From contig ML662442.1 of NCBI GenBank assembly GCA_007570785.1, positions 30,577,681-30,641,680 on the forward strand: a stretch of 64,000 nucleotides of DNA. The letters run 5' to 3'. How positions within the stretch are numbered: the stretch's first letter is position 1; each line of letters opens with the position of its first letter. Positions 44,511 to 55,950 of the stretch are shown here, one piece after another. The notes under the pieces are model-generated. The model was not told where the DNA came from, ran no database searches, and saw only the letters and a list, made by a program, of their open reading frames with translations. The stretch comes from Antilocapra americana (Eukaryota; Chordata; Mammalia; Artiodactyla; Antilocapridae). Position numbers and translations under genes: made by a program.

Positions 44511-44684
44511 GACAACATAGCCATATGCAAACCAGGAAGAGGTCCTCACCAGAGACCAAGTCTGCCAGCACCTCAGTCTTAGATTTTCCAGCCTCTAGTA
44601 ATGTGAGAAGTAAATGTCTGTTACTTAGGCCACTTTGTCTATGGCATTCTGTTATAGCAACCCAAGCTGACTCAGACAGCATCT

Positions 44685-45744
44685 TGGAGCCTTGAAGAAA
44701 TGAAGAGCCAGTGGAATTTGTTAGAGTTAGAATTCTAAAGGAAAGATACAGATACATTAAAAAGTGGGACTAATAATGGACTGCATGCAAAAAAAGAAAA
44801 CAGAAACGTTGCAGAAATAACTTGCTAAAGAAGGAACTACAGACTCTCTGTGGGTGGTTCTATACATGACTAAATTAACCTTGGACTGGAAAATAGAACT
44901 GATCTGAAAAAAAAAAAGAACTGATCTGAAAAAGTTACATGACATTGAAGAAGTAATAATATATCAGATTATGATAACAGAATTTTTAATTCATCACAAG
45001 AGATTGAAAAGCAAAGGCAGTAAAAGATAAATAACTGTCTTTTGGCATACGTCTTTGAAGCCCCCAAGAAGACTGGAGATAACCTGATACGACCTCTCAA
45101 CGTCCTGGGATAAATATAGACCAACTGACAAAGTAATCAGACCTGGGAGTGGGGTGGGGTGTGAGTGGGCATGGGATGGGGATAGAGGAGCATCATAGAG
45201 AAGAAAGTGTTCTTTTAAAATGAAAAGATGGCCAAAGAGAGAAGAAGCAAAAACAAACTAGATGTTAAGGCACAACCAGAAATTATGCAGAAACTAAAAG
45301 AAGGAATTCAAGGACAGCCTTGCAAAGAATGAAAATGCATGTTTTAAATTTCAAAGAAAGGTAGCCAACTTCAAACTCCAAGAGAATATTTTATAATCAG
45401 AGAGCAAAGGATGCAATCAGGAGATTTAAAAGCAAAAAACAATATGTCTTTAGTTGTTAGAGCAGTTAGCATAATGCCTTGAACAAGAGGAGCATTCAGT
45501 TTTAAAAATACATCCGTTTGATATTCTTTTGGTCTTTACCTTGGGAAAAGGAAAATTTCTACTTTCAATTGCCTTTTTAAGGAAATAAATCAAAGATAAT
45601 ACATCAAATAACAGTAATAAACACTTACATTCTATATCTAAAAAAATAATCTGTGCTAAGCTTTCTTAAAAAGATTTTTTAAGTGGGGACCATTTTTAAA
45701 GTGTTTACTGAATTTGTTATAATATTACTTCTGTTTCATGTTTT
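44685..45744. other. Unique A-rich DNA
   Basis: No family recognised. It contains a near-tandem duplication of 'agaactgatctgaaaaa' at about 44896 and 44918 separated by A residues. Confidence 0.4.
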
Positions 45745-45851
45745 TTGGCCACAAGGCATGTGAGATCTGAGCTCCCCGACCAGGGATGGAACTCACATCC
45801 GCGGCATTGGAAGGTGAAGTCTTGACCACTGGACCACCAGCAAAGTCCCTG
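45745..45851 (-). mobile_element. CHR-type SINE fragment
   Basis: 'ggcatgtgagatctgagctc', 'cccgaccagggatggaactc' and 'ccactggaccaccagcaaag' followed by 'tccc' form the complement of a CHR SINE head. Confidence 0.78.
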
Positions 45852-46170
45852 TGCTCAGGTGGTGAAGAAGCATGAGAATTTAATAATAGAATCCTTGGCA
45901 AAAAGTGGAACTTAAAACCCATAAGCTCTTACTCATGGCTGAGGTCTGATGAATTGCCCTGAAGATTCGCCTACATGAAAGACTCCAGAGGAGATTTGGG
46001 GTTCTAAAGTCAGTGGATTTCATTTCCATATTGATGAATAGGATCTCTGGACAAATGAATAAACACCCAGTGGGGAAAATAGAACCTGTTTTTTTGTTAG
46101 CAAAATGCTTCCTGGCTAATCAAATGCCTCAGGGCACTTGAAGATATTCTTTTTAAACACTGATCCAATG
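45852..46170. other. Unique DNA
   Basis: Nothing recognised. Confidence 0.4.
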
Positions 46171-46188
46171 AAAATGTACAAAGTTCTT

Positions 46189-46361
46189 TTCTTTAATTTA
46201 TTTTATTGAAGTATGGTTAATTTACAACGTTGTGTTAATTCCTGCTGTACAGCAAAGTGATTCGGTGATACATATATATACTTTTTCATACTCTTTTCCA
46301 TTATGGTTTATCATAGGATATTCAATTTAGTTCCCTGTGCTGTACTGTAGGACCTTGTTTA
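46189..46361 (-). mobile_element. L1 3' UTR, antisense, with 18-bp TSD
   Basis: 'ttattgaagtatggttaatt', 'tgctgtacagcaaagtgatt' and 'ccattatggtttatcatagg' to 'tgctgtactgtaggacc' form the complement of an older ruminant-lineage L1 end. An exact 18-bp duplication, aaaatgtacaaagttctt, lies at 46171-46188 and 46362-46379. Confidence 0.95.
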
Positions 46362-46379
46362 AAAATGTACAAAGTTCTT

Positions 46380-47169
46380 AACTGCACATGTTTCTAAACC
46401 CAGTTCCACATATACAGAGATTTTAATAGACAGATAAGGCTTTTACTCTAGCTAGCATAAGCAAGACCCTAAGGCACCAATCTGAGCCTTGAAACTTCTA
46501 TCCATTTGTTTTTTCCTTCACATTTTGATTTTTGCTTTGAACGCCACATCCCAAGTACCTCATCCCTTTTCAACAAGGCATCTGAAATAGTTCTAAGATA
46601 ACACATTGTCACCGCTGCTAAGAGATTAAAAATGATCACCCTTTTAAAATCACAAACCTGGAAATGAGAATTATGAAGCATCCAAATGAATAAGATAAAA
46701 AAGATAAAAATGAATTTCAAATAACTTGTTTTCTATGGGCACAGCAATGCTTACATTAAAGAATGTCCTTTTGACTTCCAGACTAGGAAGATGAAAAATT
46801 AAGTAGACTTGTACAGTTTGAGTCACTAATAATTAAATAAGCCATTGATTGTCCCCATTCCTTCTGCACATCACTGAGGACAGTTTCAATGCCTGATGAC
46901 ACTCTGTCGTGGTTATCTTGAACCATCCTTCTGCACTTCAAGAACTCACAGTAATAAAGAATGATATCACCAAAGAGGGATTCGGAGTCTGGGACTAGTG
47001 GATGCAAGCTATTATATACAGCATGGATAAACAACAAAGTCCTACTGCAGAGCACAGAGAACATATTCACTCTCCTGTAACCACAATGGAAAAGAATGTT
47101 AAAAAGAAACTATATCGGAATCTCTTTGCCGTAGACCAGAATTAAACCAACATGGTAAATCATTGAAAA
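46380..47169. other. Unique DNA
   Basis: No repeat recognised. Antisense open frames at 46469-46720 and 46783-47070 show no recognisable protein. Confidence 0.45.
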
Positions 47170-47364
47170 TAATGCTCCATCATGTCCAACTCTTTGCAAC
47201 CCCATGGACTGTAGCCTGACACACTTCTCTGTCCATGGAATTCTTCAGGCGAAAATACTGGAGCAGGTTGCCATTTCCTCCTCCAGTGGATCGTCCCAAC
47301 CCAGGGGTCGAACCCAGGTCTCCTGCATTGCAGGCAGGTTCTTTACTGTCTAAGCCACCAGGTG
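47170..47364 (-). mobile_element. Bov-tA SINE
   Basis: Complement of the SINE: 'catcatgtccaactctttgc', 'gggttg'-type body missing part of its start, 'ggtctcctgcattgcaggca' and 'ctaagccaccagg'. Confidence 0.9.
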
Positions 47365-47805
47365 ATTCAAATCAGCTGTGCTTCAGCATTTTTTTTAAAA
47401 AAATTATGATTTCTTTGCATGAAGAAAAATCTCAACACCATGTTGGAGGCTCTTTACATATAGTTCATTAGTTTAATTTCACGTATTTACAAGGTTTGAT
47501 TTTGTTGATGGAAAAAATTTTAATGCAGTTAAGAAGGACTGCTTCTCCAGTCTGAAATATTAATGAAAATACAAAACAGGATTGTTACATTCAGAGCAGG
47601 GCCTCCCAAGTTTGACAGAAACAACTAGAGATCTGAGAGCTACACACTTCCTCCCCACCACCTGGCTGCCAGGCTGTATGTTAAATGAAAACAAGTTAGA
47701 CTAAACTATGTCACACAAAAAAAACATTTGTCTGCACGCAGGTACAGAAACAGTCATACAACCTATTCTTCTTTTAAGCTTAACAGACTTTTCTCTAAAG
47801 TACCC
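47365..47805. other. Unique DNA
   Basis: Nothing recognised. Confidence 0.4.
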
Positions 47806-47940
47806 CTGGTATGGACTGAATGTGTCCTCCCCACACTGCAAATTCATAGTTGAAGCCCTTAGCCCCAGTGTGATGGTATTTGGAGATGGGGTTTAGGAGT
47901 AACTAGATTTACATAATCCATAGGTGATTCCCATGACGGG
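47806..47940 (+). mobile_element. MLT1-type LTR, 5' fragment
   Basis: 'ggtatggactgaatgtgtcc', 'aaattcatagttgaagccct' and 'agtgtgatggtatttggaga' with 'tggggttt', cut at 'ttcccatgacggga' by the Bov-A2/BovB insertion. The rest of the LTR is not recognisable to the right. Confidence 0.7.
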
Positions 47941-48205
47941 ACTGCTGCTGCTGCTAAGTCGCTTCAGTCGTGTCGGACTCTGTGCGACCCCATAGAGGGC
48001 AACCCACCAGCCTCCCCCGTCCCTGGGATTCTCCAGGCAAGAACACTGGAGTGGGTTGCCATTTCCTTCTCCAATGCATGAAAGTGAAAAGGGAAAGTGA
48101 AGTCGCTCAGTCATGTCCGACTCTTCGAGACCCCTTGTACTACAGCCTACCAGGCTCCTCCATCCATGGGATTTTCCAGGCAAGAGTACTGGAGTGAGGT
48201 GCCAT
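47941..48205 (-). mobile_element. Bov-A2 dimeric SINE
   Basis: A CTG-repeat (complement of the CAG tail), two monomers and the 'catgaaagtgaaaaggga' linker at about 48076. Its 5' side (right) abuts BovB sequence directly rather than unique DNA. Confidence 0.92.
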
Positions 48206-48470
48206 CAGCCTTCCCTGTCCATCACCAACTCCTAGAGCTTGCTCAATCTCATGTCCATTGAGTCGGTGATGCCATCCAACCATCTCATCCTCTGTCGTCC
48301 CCTTCTCCTCCTGCCTTCAATCTTTCCCAGCATGAGGGTCTTTTCCAATGAGTCAGTTCTTCACATTAGGTGGCCAAGGTATTGGAGCTTCAGCTTTAGC
48401 ATGAGTCCTTCCAGTGAATATTCAGGACTGATTTCCTTTAGGATGGACTGGTTGGATTTCCTTGCAGTAC
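48206..48470 (-). mobile_element. BovB fragment fused to Bov-A2
   Basis: From 'cttccctgtccatcaccaac' to 'ggttggatttccttgcagt' in complement orientation. The last roughly 85 bases of BovB (the 'cagttcagttcag' end) are missing and replaced by the SINE. The 5' end is truncated at 48470. Confidence 0.9.
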
Positions 48471-49167
48471 ATGAATGTAGCCCTCTTTTTACCATTTTAT
48501 TAACTGGATAAATGTTACCTTTGCTGCATTCAGGGGCAATCTGAAGATACCAGGTAATAATGAAAAATTCACCAAAACTGGATGAATATTTTTCACTTAA
48601 TTCACAAGTGGAATGAGGTGGGCATATTTTAATCACCGACCCTTATTAATATCTGTAGTGAGTTGTTAATAAGTTGCCAACAACTAATCTCAAGTGAAGA
48701 AAACCCTTTAGAATTTGCTGTAACTAAGATGAAAGTAAATCACATTGAAGTGCTAAGGAATAAACCTTTTTCACTATTATAATTATCTCGACACATATGC
48801 CATTACTCTGTTAGTAATTAAACCACAATGCTAGGGAATCATCTAAAAATGCAAGTAAATCCTCAGCAATGACCTGGAACTCTACTTATTAATAAAACAA
48901 TATCAGACACCAAATCTTACAGCAACTATAGTATTTACATGGCATCTGTTACCACAGATGTTCATTGGACTGCACCTGCACACAGGTGATAAGAAGTGAA
49001 CAAGAAGAATGGAGGAAAGAGAAAATGAAACACAAGTGAGTTTTCAGTTATCCTCCAAAGTAAAGAGAATCGTCTTTATTCTCTAAACATTCTTTTACCC
49101 TCTTGCCCTTAACGCTCATTATGAAGCTCTAGGTTTGGTCTCCCTGGTCTTTATGAAGAGGTTGGTT
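48471..49167. other. Unique DNA
   Basis: Nothing recognised. Confidence 0.45.
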
Positions 49168-49365
49168 ACCCTTTCCTGGTGGCTCAGATAGTAAAGAATC
49201 TGCCTTCAATGTGGGGAGATTCAGGTTTGATCCCTCGGTTAGGAAGATCTCTTGGAGAAGAGAATGGCTACCCACTCCAGTATTCTTGTTGAAGAGCCTG
49301 GTGGACTATATATGAGTCTGTGGGGTCTCAAAGAGTTGGACCCAACTGAGCAATTAACACTTTTA
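49168..49365 (+). mobile_element. Bov-tA SINE with internal deletion
   Basis: 'cctttcctggtggctcagat' head, B box 'ggtttgatccc', body missing about 20 bases of the 'tggagaatcccatggacaga' segment near 49290, end 'gttggacccaactgagc'. Confidence 0.92.
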
Positions 49366-51419
49366 ATGGAAAAGTAATATGTTCCTACTTCATAAGGCCT
49401 TGGGTTTCTTCTACTATGTCTGGCATCTTATAGATAGATGCACAGTCTAATTCAGAAGTTTAACTGAACTGACTTAAATCCTACCCAGGCTTACAGAGCA
49501 AATTTCCTCTGGTCACTGTCTGTCAGAGGGTTCAGCTCTTGGGACCAGCAACATTCCTATATGACTTAACTCTCCCTTAAGAGGTGCATTAGAACCCTTA
49601 GCAATTAATTCACCAACTAGCTCCATTTCTGGTTGAAACATGCCCAGAAAATTTATAGAGACCTATTACCCAAAACAGGCTAAATATATTATATTTTATG
49701 CCGGGTAGGTCTGCTACTCAACTCAGCTATCGTTATGCTATGTTAAATTGGGTGGGGACCAACGGTTGTGTAGATTACTTGGGATAGCTCCTGTCTAGAC
49801 TATGTATGATGGATAAGAGCTTTGTATATGGTTTTTACTATTCATTGTGTATAAGAGATTTAAAAAGAGTTTTATGGAACACTTTTCCTTGAATTAACAT
49901 TAAAGGAAACACATATTCTCATGTATTCCCTTTGTGTGTAGGAGTTCATTGCATTTCTATGAAATTAACACCATAGAGGTGCTGAATGCTCAGTCGCTGT
50001 TATACTGCACTCTCACGCCACATCCATAACTGTGGACACATTGCTCCTTCCAGTAAGTGCATGGCAAATGAGAAAGAAACTGCCAGACAATTAACCTTAT
50101 AGGATGGCCCAGTCATTCCATATTAAAGCTGGTTGAAGCACTCTTTCAGACATAAACCTATCCAGGCAAAACCTCCTCCAGAGATTCCCAGTGAAGTAAC
50201 AGCAATCTTGGGAATACAGAACTAACTAAAGGCACTCAATGTAGGTCTCTGTTTCAAAGGCCCATGTGAGAAACAACTTGAACAAGTCATTAACTTCAGT
50301 TAGATTTTTTTAAACTCAAATTTGTCACAGAGATAAATATACATAGGAAGACCAGACTACACACCCCCAGTTAATTTATGTGTGTATCTGTGTGTCCCGT
50401 GTTGCAAGGTAGTGTCTGTTCAGTATTCATAATAATTTTATCATATACCATAGTGATATCTCAGTCATTACCCTAGTTTCAGATTGTTTATATGACAAGA
50501 GAAGTAAATACAAAACAGAGACAAGCAAACTGGAACAAAGGACGAAAAAAAAATAAAACATCTTTGACCTTTTAGTTCATATGTGACTATTAGTTAACTC
50601 AATTGCATGTGGTGTAAATGAATGTTGATTTTAAATGCTAAGTGTGTAGATCATAGTTAAGAACAAGTGACATGACTCATTGATATAGAAATTAAATGTC
50701 GAATTATCTTCAAATTTCATGTTTTAAATTCTGTTCCGAATACTTGGAAACAGCTAGACAGATTCCAAGACTCAGACATCTCATTTTTGAGGAGATTGAA
50801 AAAAAATCTAGGTTTGTATTCCCCCCTCCTTTGTAAACATACATATTGAAGTCATGGGCAAGGAACCGAAAAAGATTTCCTATTAGCTGACATTGGAATT
50901 CAGACTATGAGAATCAACACGACAGACCAGAAATCTCATTCAAGTGATGCTAAACATTCACTTTCAAATGCAGTATCCTGAATGCTAAATGGCACGGGCT
51001 AGTTCCACTAGATTTCCTCAGGGACAGCGCCTCCTGCTGGTGTGCAGATGAAAGCAAAATTCAGCCCTGGTGCAAGGAGGAGCATGAAATTTAAAATGCT
51101 GTTTTAAGATGAAGTGCTATTTATTTTAAAATAAAACAGCATTTTCAAGGCTTGTTAGGGAGTTATGCCAGTGTTTACACTACTAGCAGTGCATAAGTAC
51201 ATCCTACGTTTTCCTAGAGAGAAAGGAAATCTGCTGAACTATCTACAGAATGATAATGAATGTGCCCCTTCTGGATGGCAGAGCACAGACCAGTCTTTCC
51301 TAATTCAACCAAGGAGGAAATTCACTTCACTTACTTTTTGGCTCACTGGAATGATCATCCTTGAGACCCTTCTGCTTGCTTATGTAACAGGTAACCTGAG
51401 TGCTAGACTCGTGAGAGCC
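49366..51419. other. Unique DNA, about 2 kb
   Basis: The longest stretch in this part without a recognised repeat. The open frame at 51165-51512 begins here but ends in the MIR, so it is not credible as a gene. Confidence 0.45.
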
Positions 51420-51570
51420 GATATTTATAAAGTATTTCTCATGGTGTCTGGCACTGTTGTATGTGTTTGTTATGTGTTAATCAATTTAATTCTCAATTTA
51501 AAGTTCTCTTAATTTAAGAACTTTATGAGGTGGATTCTACTATTATTGCCATGTTATAGGTAAGGAAACA

Positions 51571-51763
51571 GTGAAAGTGAAAGTTGCTCAGTCGTGTCCA
51601 ACGCTTTGCAACCCCATGCAAATAGTCCATGGAATTCTCCAGGCCAGAATACTGAAGTAGGTAGCCTTTCCCTTCTCCAGAGGATCTTCCAAACCCAAGG
51701 ACCAAACCCAGGTCTCCCACAGTGCAGGCAGACTCTTTACCAGCTGAGCCATCAGAGGAGCCC
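51571..51763 (-). mobile_element. Bov-tA SINE inside the MIR
   Basis: Complement of the SINE from 'gaaagttgctcagtcgtgtc' to 'gagccatcagaggagccc'. Confidence 0.92.
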
Positions 51764-51792
51764 AAGAGGCAGAGAGAACTTAAGTAACTTGT

Positions 51793-51935
51793 GGTGTGTT
51801 GTGCTTAGTCGCTCAGTCGTGTCCGACTCTTTGTGACTCCATGGACTATAGCCCCCCAGACCCCTCTGTCCATGGGGATCTCAAGGCAAGAAGGATGGAG
51901 CGGGTCGCTGTGCCCTTCTCCAGGGGATCTTACTT
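51793..51935 (-). mobile_element. Bov-A SINE fragment inside the MIR
   Basis: 'gcttagtcgctcagtcgtgt' to 'ctccaggggatct', lacking the tRNA-like head. The flanks 'taacttg' (51786-51792) and 'ttacttg' just after it may be the target duplication. Confidence 0.88.
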
Positions 51936-51990
51936 GCCTAAGGTCAAACAGCAGAGTGTAGGGTGCAAACACGTGCGATCTGGTTCCAGC

Positions 51991-52604
51991 CTCTACTCTT
52001 ACCCATTCCCTTGTTCTTGTGGATTCATACAGCAGTTTTTGCTTTCTCAGTCCTGCCTCTGCAAATCTGTTATCAGCTCCCTTCTACGCATAACCCATGC
52101 CCCACCTCCTCCTTGAATGAAATCCCAGGCAGGTCTCACAGCCTTTCTCTTAGAGAAGAAAAGGCTTCCAGTAACTTCAAAGCAAAAGAACAGTCACCAC
52201 TAAGTAAATAATAGATGAGGTACAATGTAGTATTAGCTGTTAATGCTCTAAACAAGCATCTTCTGGCATCTAGCACCTGCCAGCTAGTGGCTGTCTCAGG
52301 CATCGTGCTGGGGTGGGGCGGGGGGGGGTTGGACTTCTCACCCCTTCTAGCTGGCTGTGGGCATTTGGACGAGAAAGGAAAGTAGATAAGAGAAGGCTGG
52401 AGGGGGGCACCCTCCAACAGTGAGCTAGCATTAGCTCCCCAGAACATGCTGATGTTTAAAGCCAATGGGGCCTCAGGAACAGACCTCAGTGAGCTCCTGG
52501 GGAACCCTCATCACCAGGCTGGCACCTGCAGTTCCCCAGCGTGGGGTATGCTTTCCTATTAGCTTCTTAAAACTCCCCTCTGGTCCTGACTTTCAGTAAT
52601 ATGC
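51991..52604. other. Unique DNA with a G-run
   Basis: 52309-52330 is a G-rich run ('tggggtggggcggggggggg'). Otherwise no repeat recognised. The antisense open frame at 52136-52465 is chance-like. Confidence 0.45.
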
Positions 52605-52840
52605 TATGCTTTGCTATGCTAGGCTATGTCCTTTCAGTCGTGTCCAGCCCTTTGTGACCCCATGAACTGTAGCCTGCCAGGTTTCCCTGTCTACGAGACT
52701 CTTCAAGCAAGAGTGCTGGAGTGGATTGCCATGCTCTTCTCCAGGAAGTCTTCCCAACCCAGGGATCGAACCCACATCTCATTATGTCTCCTGCATTGGA
52801 AGGTAAGTGCTTTACCACTAGTTCCACCCAGGAAGCCCTC
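52605..52840 (-). mobile_element. Bov-tA SINE preceded by an ATGCT repeat
   Basis: Irregular 'tatgctatgct' units at 52600-52628 lead into the SINE complement ('tcagtcgtgtccagcccttt' to 'tccacccaggaagccc'). The B box complement 'gggatcgaacc' is intact. Confidence 0.92.
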
Positions 52841-53621
52841 TCTCAGTAATCCACCTGCATAATTTTTCTGTTTTAGTCTCCCCTCCCAGCAGCCCTCTTG
52901 TGCCAAGTACTGTCCGAAGACTCCAGGTCAGTTCTCTCTCTCAAGCCCCTATCACGGAAAGTGTCCTTCTTTGTCCCGTCACTGGTGGGATTGCTGTTTC
53001 CTAAACCATAGGCTTCTGCTCTGTGGCCCAGGCTGACTTCCAGCCTCCCTTCGGTGGGAGATGTGCCCCAGCCCTTGGGGTGGTCCCTGGAAGCCACTGT
53101 CACTTTACCTGAAGGTGGGGGGTGGCAGTACCTCCGTTCATTACACTCCATATTAACCACTCTCTCAAGACAATGCTCCAGTTTCCAAACTTTAGCCTCT
53201 TGATGAGAGCTGCTTACCCGTGGTCAGCTTCACCATGTGTGAGTCTTAATTTGCTTACTTAAGGTGGACATGCTTCTGTTCTAACAACTCCATTTATACT
53301 TAAGAAAAGAATATGGAATGTGAAAGGCAAGAATCTATTTCCTTTTTTATCCTGAAAGGTACTGAATGTGCTCAGTCGGTTCTAAGGGGGTCAATAAGCT
53401 TTGTGAGATATAGAGGTCTCTGTACAGTCAGATATCCATTTCTAGAAACTAAGAAGGACAAAGAGAACCCACCCAAACTGCCAGAAAGCATTAAACTATT
53501 TCCTATCATGGTGAACTGCTAGCACCATCACCACTGGCACACCTCTATCCATACTTCTCTTCCTCTTTCATCCTGTACTAGAGAGAAACTCGCAAATCTC
53601 ATACACTATTTGAATGTAAGC
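52841..53621. other. Unique DNA
   Basis: Moderately GC-rich at 52900-53150. The open frames at 52873-53160 (-) and 53313-53522 (+) show no recognisable family. Confidence 0.45.
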
Positions 53622-53633
53622 AGATGAAGAATA

Positions 53634-53849
53634 GGGCTTCCCTGGTGGCTCAGACACTAAGGAGTCTGTCTGCAATGTGGGAGACCAAGGTTTGATCCCT
53701 GGGTCAGGAAGACTCCCTGGAGAAGGGAATGGCAACCCACTCCAGTGCTCTTGCCTGGGAAATCCCATGGACAGAGGAGCCTGGTGGGCTACAGTCCACA
53801 GGGTTGCAAAGAGTCAGATATAACTGAGCGACTAAGACTTTCACTTTTC
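53634..53849 (+). mobile_element. Bov-tA SINE, full length
   Basis: 'gggcttccctggtggctcag' head, B box 'ggtttgatccc', body and 'ctaagactttcacttttc' tail. The flanks agatgaagaata (53622-53633) and agatgtagaata (53850-53861) agree at 11 of 12. Confidence 0.96.
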
Positions 53850-53861
53850 AGATGTAGAATA

Positions 53862-55689
53862 TATCACTAAGAGAGGAGACCAACTGCTAAATACAGAGTA
53901 TCCTGTTTTATCAAAATAATTTTTATCCTATTTCAATATTATGTTTATAGAAACTGGCTTCATGATATAACCAAATTACTTATCACCTGTACTTAACTGA
54001 AGACAGACTGACAATAAGATCGAGGCAGTTCTGAGAGTGACTTCTAAGAGAGTTGGGTTTTTAAGCATATTCAGAAAAAAGCGAAAAGATCACACCAGGG
54101 CAGCATCAAAGCCAGCTGGTGCTCTGACTTCGTGACAAGGCCAGCTCCAAATCTGAGAGCCAGATGGGGATCGAGGAGAATACTGAGAAAACAGCCGCAG
54201 GTACCTACTTCCCTGGGTCAAGAAGAGTCATAAACTTTACTTTTCCATATGTTCAACTGAGGCACCCAAGCTGTGAGTATGGAAACAAGTAAAGTGTCAA
54301 CTCTTCATTTTTAGCTATTTTGGGAAAACCAAAGGGATAGCTAATGCTGAGTGAGCAGGTGGGTTTTAGTAAAATATTTCCCTGGCTGCTTTAACTTATG
54401 CAAAATCCAAACTGAAGAAAGCAACATAATGCTAATTAAAGCTGTAACTCAGTTTGCCAAAACTGCTGGCTTTGATGAATGATCCTTTCAAAGACTCCCA
54501 AGCTCATAGATGATCTACCAGCCAGCATTTACCTCATTCAAAGACTCCCTAATCAAAGATCCTTATTAAGTCACTAAGGGATAAATCCAAATTTATTTTA
54601 AAAGAATAGCAACAACAATTACTATTTAACATTTACTTCAGAAGACTCAAAATATTCTAGACACTCACACAAAATCTTTCAAAGGTGTAGAACCACTCCA
54701 GACTTTCTCTTTGAGTCACTGTTGGAGAAAATCCTAGTAACCTCTGCTCCCATCTGCTGATTTTGTGAAAGGAACAGTTGGTCTCTATAAAGGTATTCAC
54801 GGCATTTGATCTAGTCATTGAAGACCAAACAATTGGGGGATCCAGATAAACCGAACTACTGGAGAGTTTCAGATCAAGAGGGGGGAAAAAAGGACAATAT
54901 GAGGCGATTTATTCTGAAGCATAGTGTATGCTCCGGCTACATTTAGTCCACCGGCCAAGTGTGGGGAACATCACAGGCATTCACCACAAGCAAGCCTTTC
55001 TCAGTTCCTCAGCAGGTGGGTGGGGTCACGTGACCAGTTCTAGCCAGTGAACTGTGAGCGGAAACCATCTGTGCCATTTCTGGGCTGAGGTGGTAGAAAG
55101 CTCGCTGGCTGGTGCTTCTCCTGTCTTGTCCCTCTGCTTCTGCAGCAGCAGAGGAGCTGTGTGGTCCAGATGATGTAATCACAATATGACTGAGTTCCCC
55201 TCCACCCGGATCCTTTTCTCCCCTGATTCTGGATTCCCTTCTCTCACCTGCACGTAACCGTTATCTTGAAGTTGGTAATGTCCTTCACACCTGTTTTTAT
55301 AAGTTTACCCCATTTATATTTGTCCATAAACACATCATAATGTTTTGCATATCACTTTAAACAAATGATATCTTATTGTATAGGTTTATCAATATGTGTG
55401 TTGCTTTTCAATTAATATTATGTGTTTGACATTCTCCCATGCTGTTACATGTAATTCTTTTAAGATTGAATGAACACACCTAATTTACTTATCTATTTTC
55501 CTCCTACTCACTTGGATAATTTTTGCTGCAATAAACAATACTGCAATAATATTATATAGACCCCTTGAGAACATGTACAAGAGTTTCTCAAGAATTTGCA
55601 CTTCAAAATGCAGTCATCAGATTGAAGTATATGAATAACTGTTTACTTTATATATTAACATCTTTAGTTTAGTTTTAGTCTTACTTTAG
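53862..55689. other. Mostly unique DNA
   Basis: No clear family. 54960-55200 ('gtggggtcacgtgaccagtt', 'tgtgccatttctgggctgag') resembles an old interspersed repeat I cannot name. The right end, 55270-55640, is A/T-rich and may belong to a very old L1. Confidence 0.4.
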
Positions 55690-55950
55690 ATATTAACAAA
55701 TAAAAATGCCTAACACTTGTATAGTACTAACACTGGAGAAGGAACTATTTAAAGATTTTCATTTAATCCTCCAAAAACTCAGTGAGGTCCCTTAGAACAG
55801 GGCCTGGTTTGATATAAGTAAGCTCTCTTTACATTTGTTGGCTATTACTGTCATTTGTGATTCACAGATGAAGCAGCTGAGATATGGGTATTTGAAGTAA
55901 CTTGACCATGTCACACAGCCAGTGAGGGAGACAGGCTTCCTCGAAAGTCC
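55690..55950 (-). repeat. Probable MIR SINE
   Basis: 'tttaatcctccaaaaactca', 'ttcacagatgaagcagctga' and 'gaagtaacttgaccatgtca' followed by 'cacagccagtgaggg' give the complement of MIR, with a roughly 60-bp interruption near 55800-55850. Confidence 0.6.

Larger units (their letters stand above)
42187..44680 (+). mobile_element. MaLR (MLT1-type) solo LTR, split by BovB
   Basis: Left part: 'gatggactgaatgttcctat', 'caaattcatgtgttaaagcc', 'agatttagatgaggtcatag', 'gggattagtgccctcaataa' and 'gctatgtgaagatacaggag'. The right part resumes near 44519: 'agccatatgcaaaccaggaa', 'cagcctctagtaatgtgaga', 'ctatggcattctgttatagc' and 'gctgactcagacag'. No retroviral coding sequence. The BovB at 42406-44510 separates the halves. 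Confidence 0.75.
51420..51990 (-). repeat. MIR SINE split by two Bov-A insertions
   Basis: 'gtctggcactgttgtatgtg', 'tactattattgccatgttat' and 'aggtaaggaaaca' [SINE] 'gagaacttaagtaacttg' [SINE] 'cctaaggtcaaacagcagag' reconstruct the complement of MIR in order. The two younger SINEs are separated by only about 30 bp of MIR. Confidence 0.75.

Noticed and set aside
42187..44680. Possible full endogenous retrovirus around the LTR-like sequence
   Set aside because: The sequence between the halves is BovB, and only one LTR copy is present with no internal retroviral genes.
51165..51512. 115-codon open frame with hydrophobic segments
   Set aside because: Its second half is MIR sequence, with no splice or promoter context and no recognisable family.
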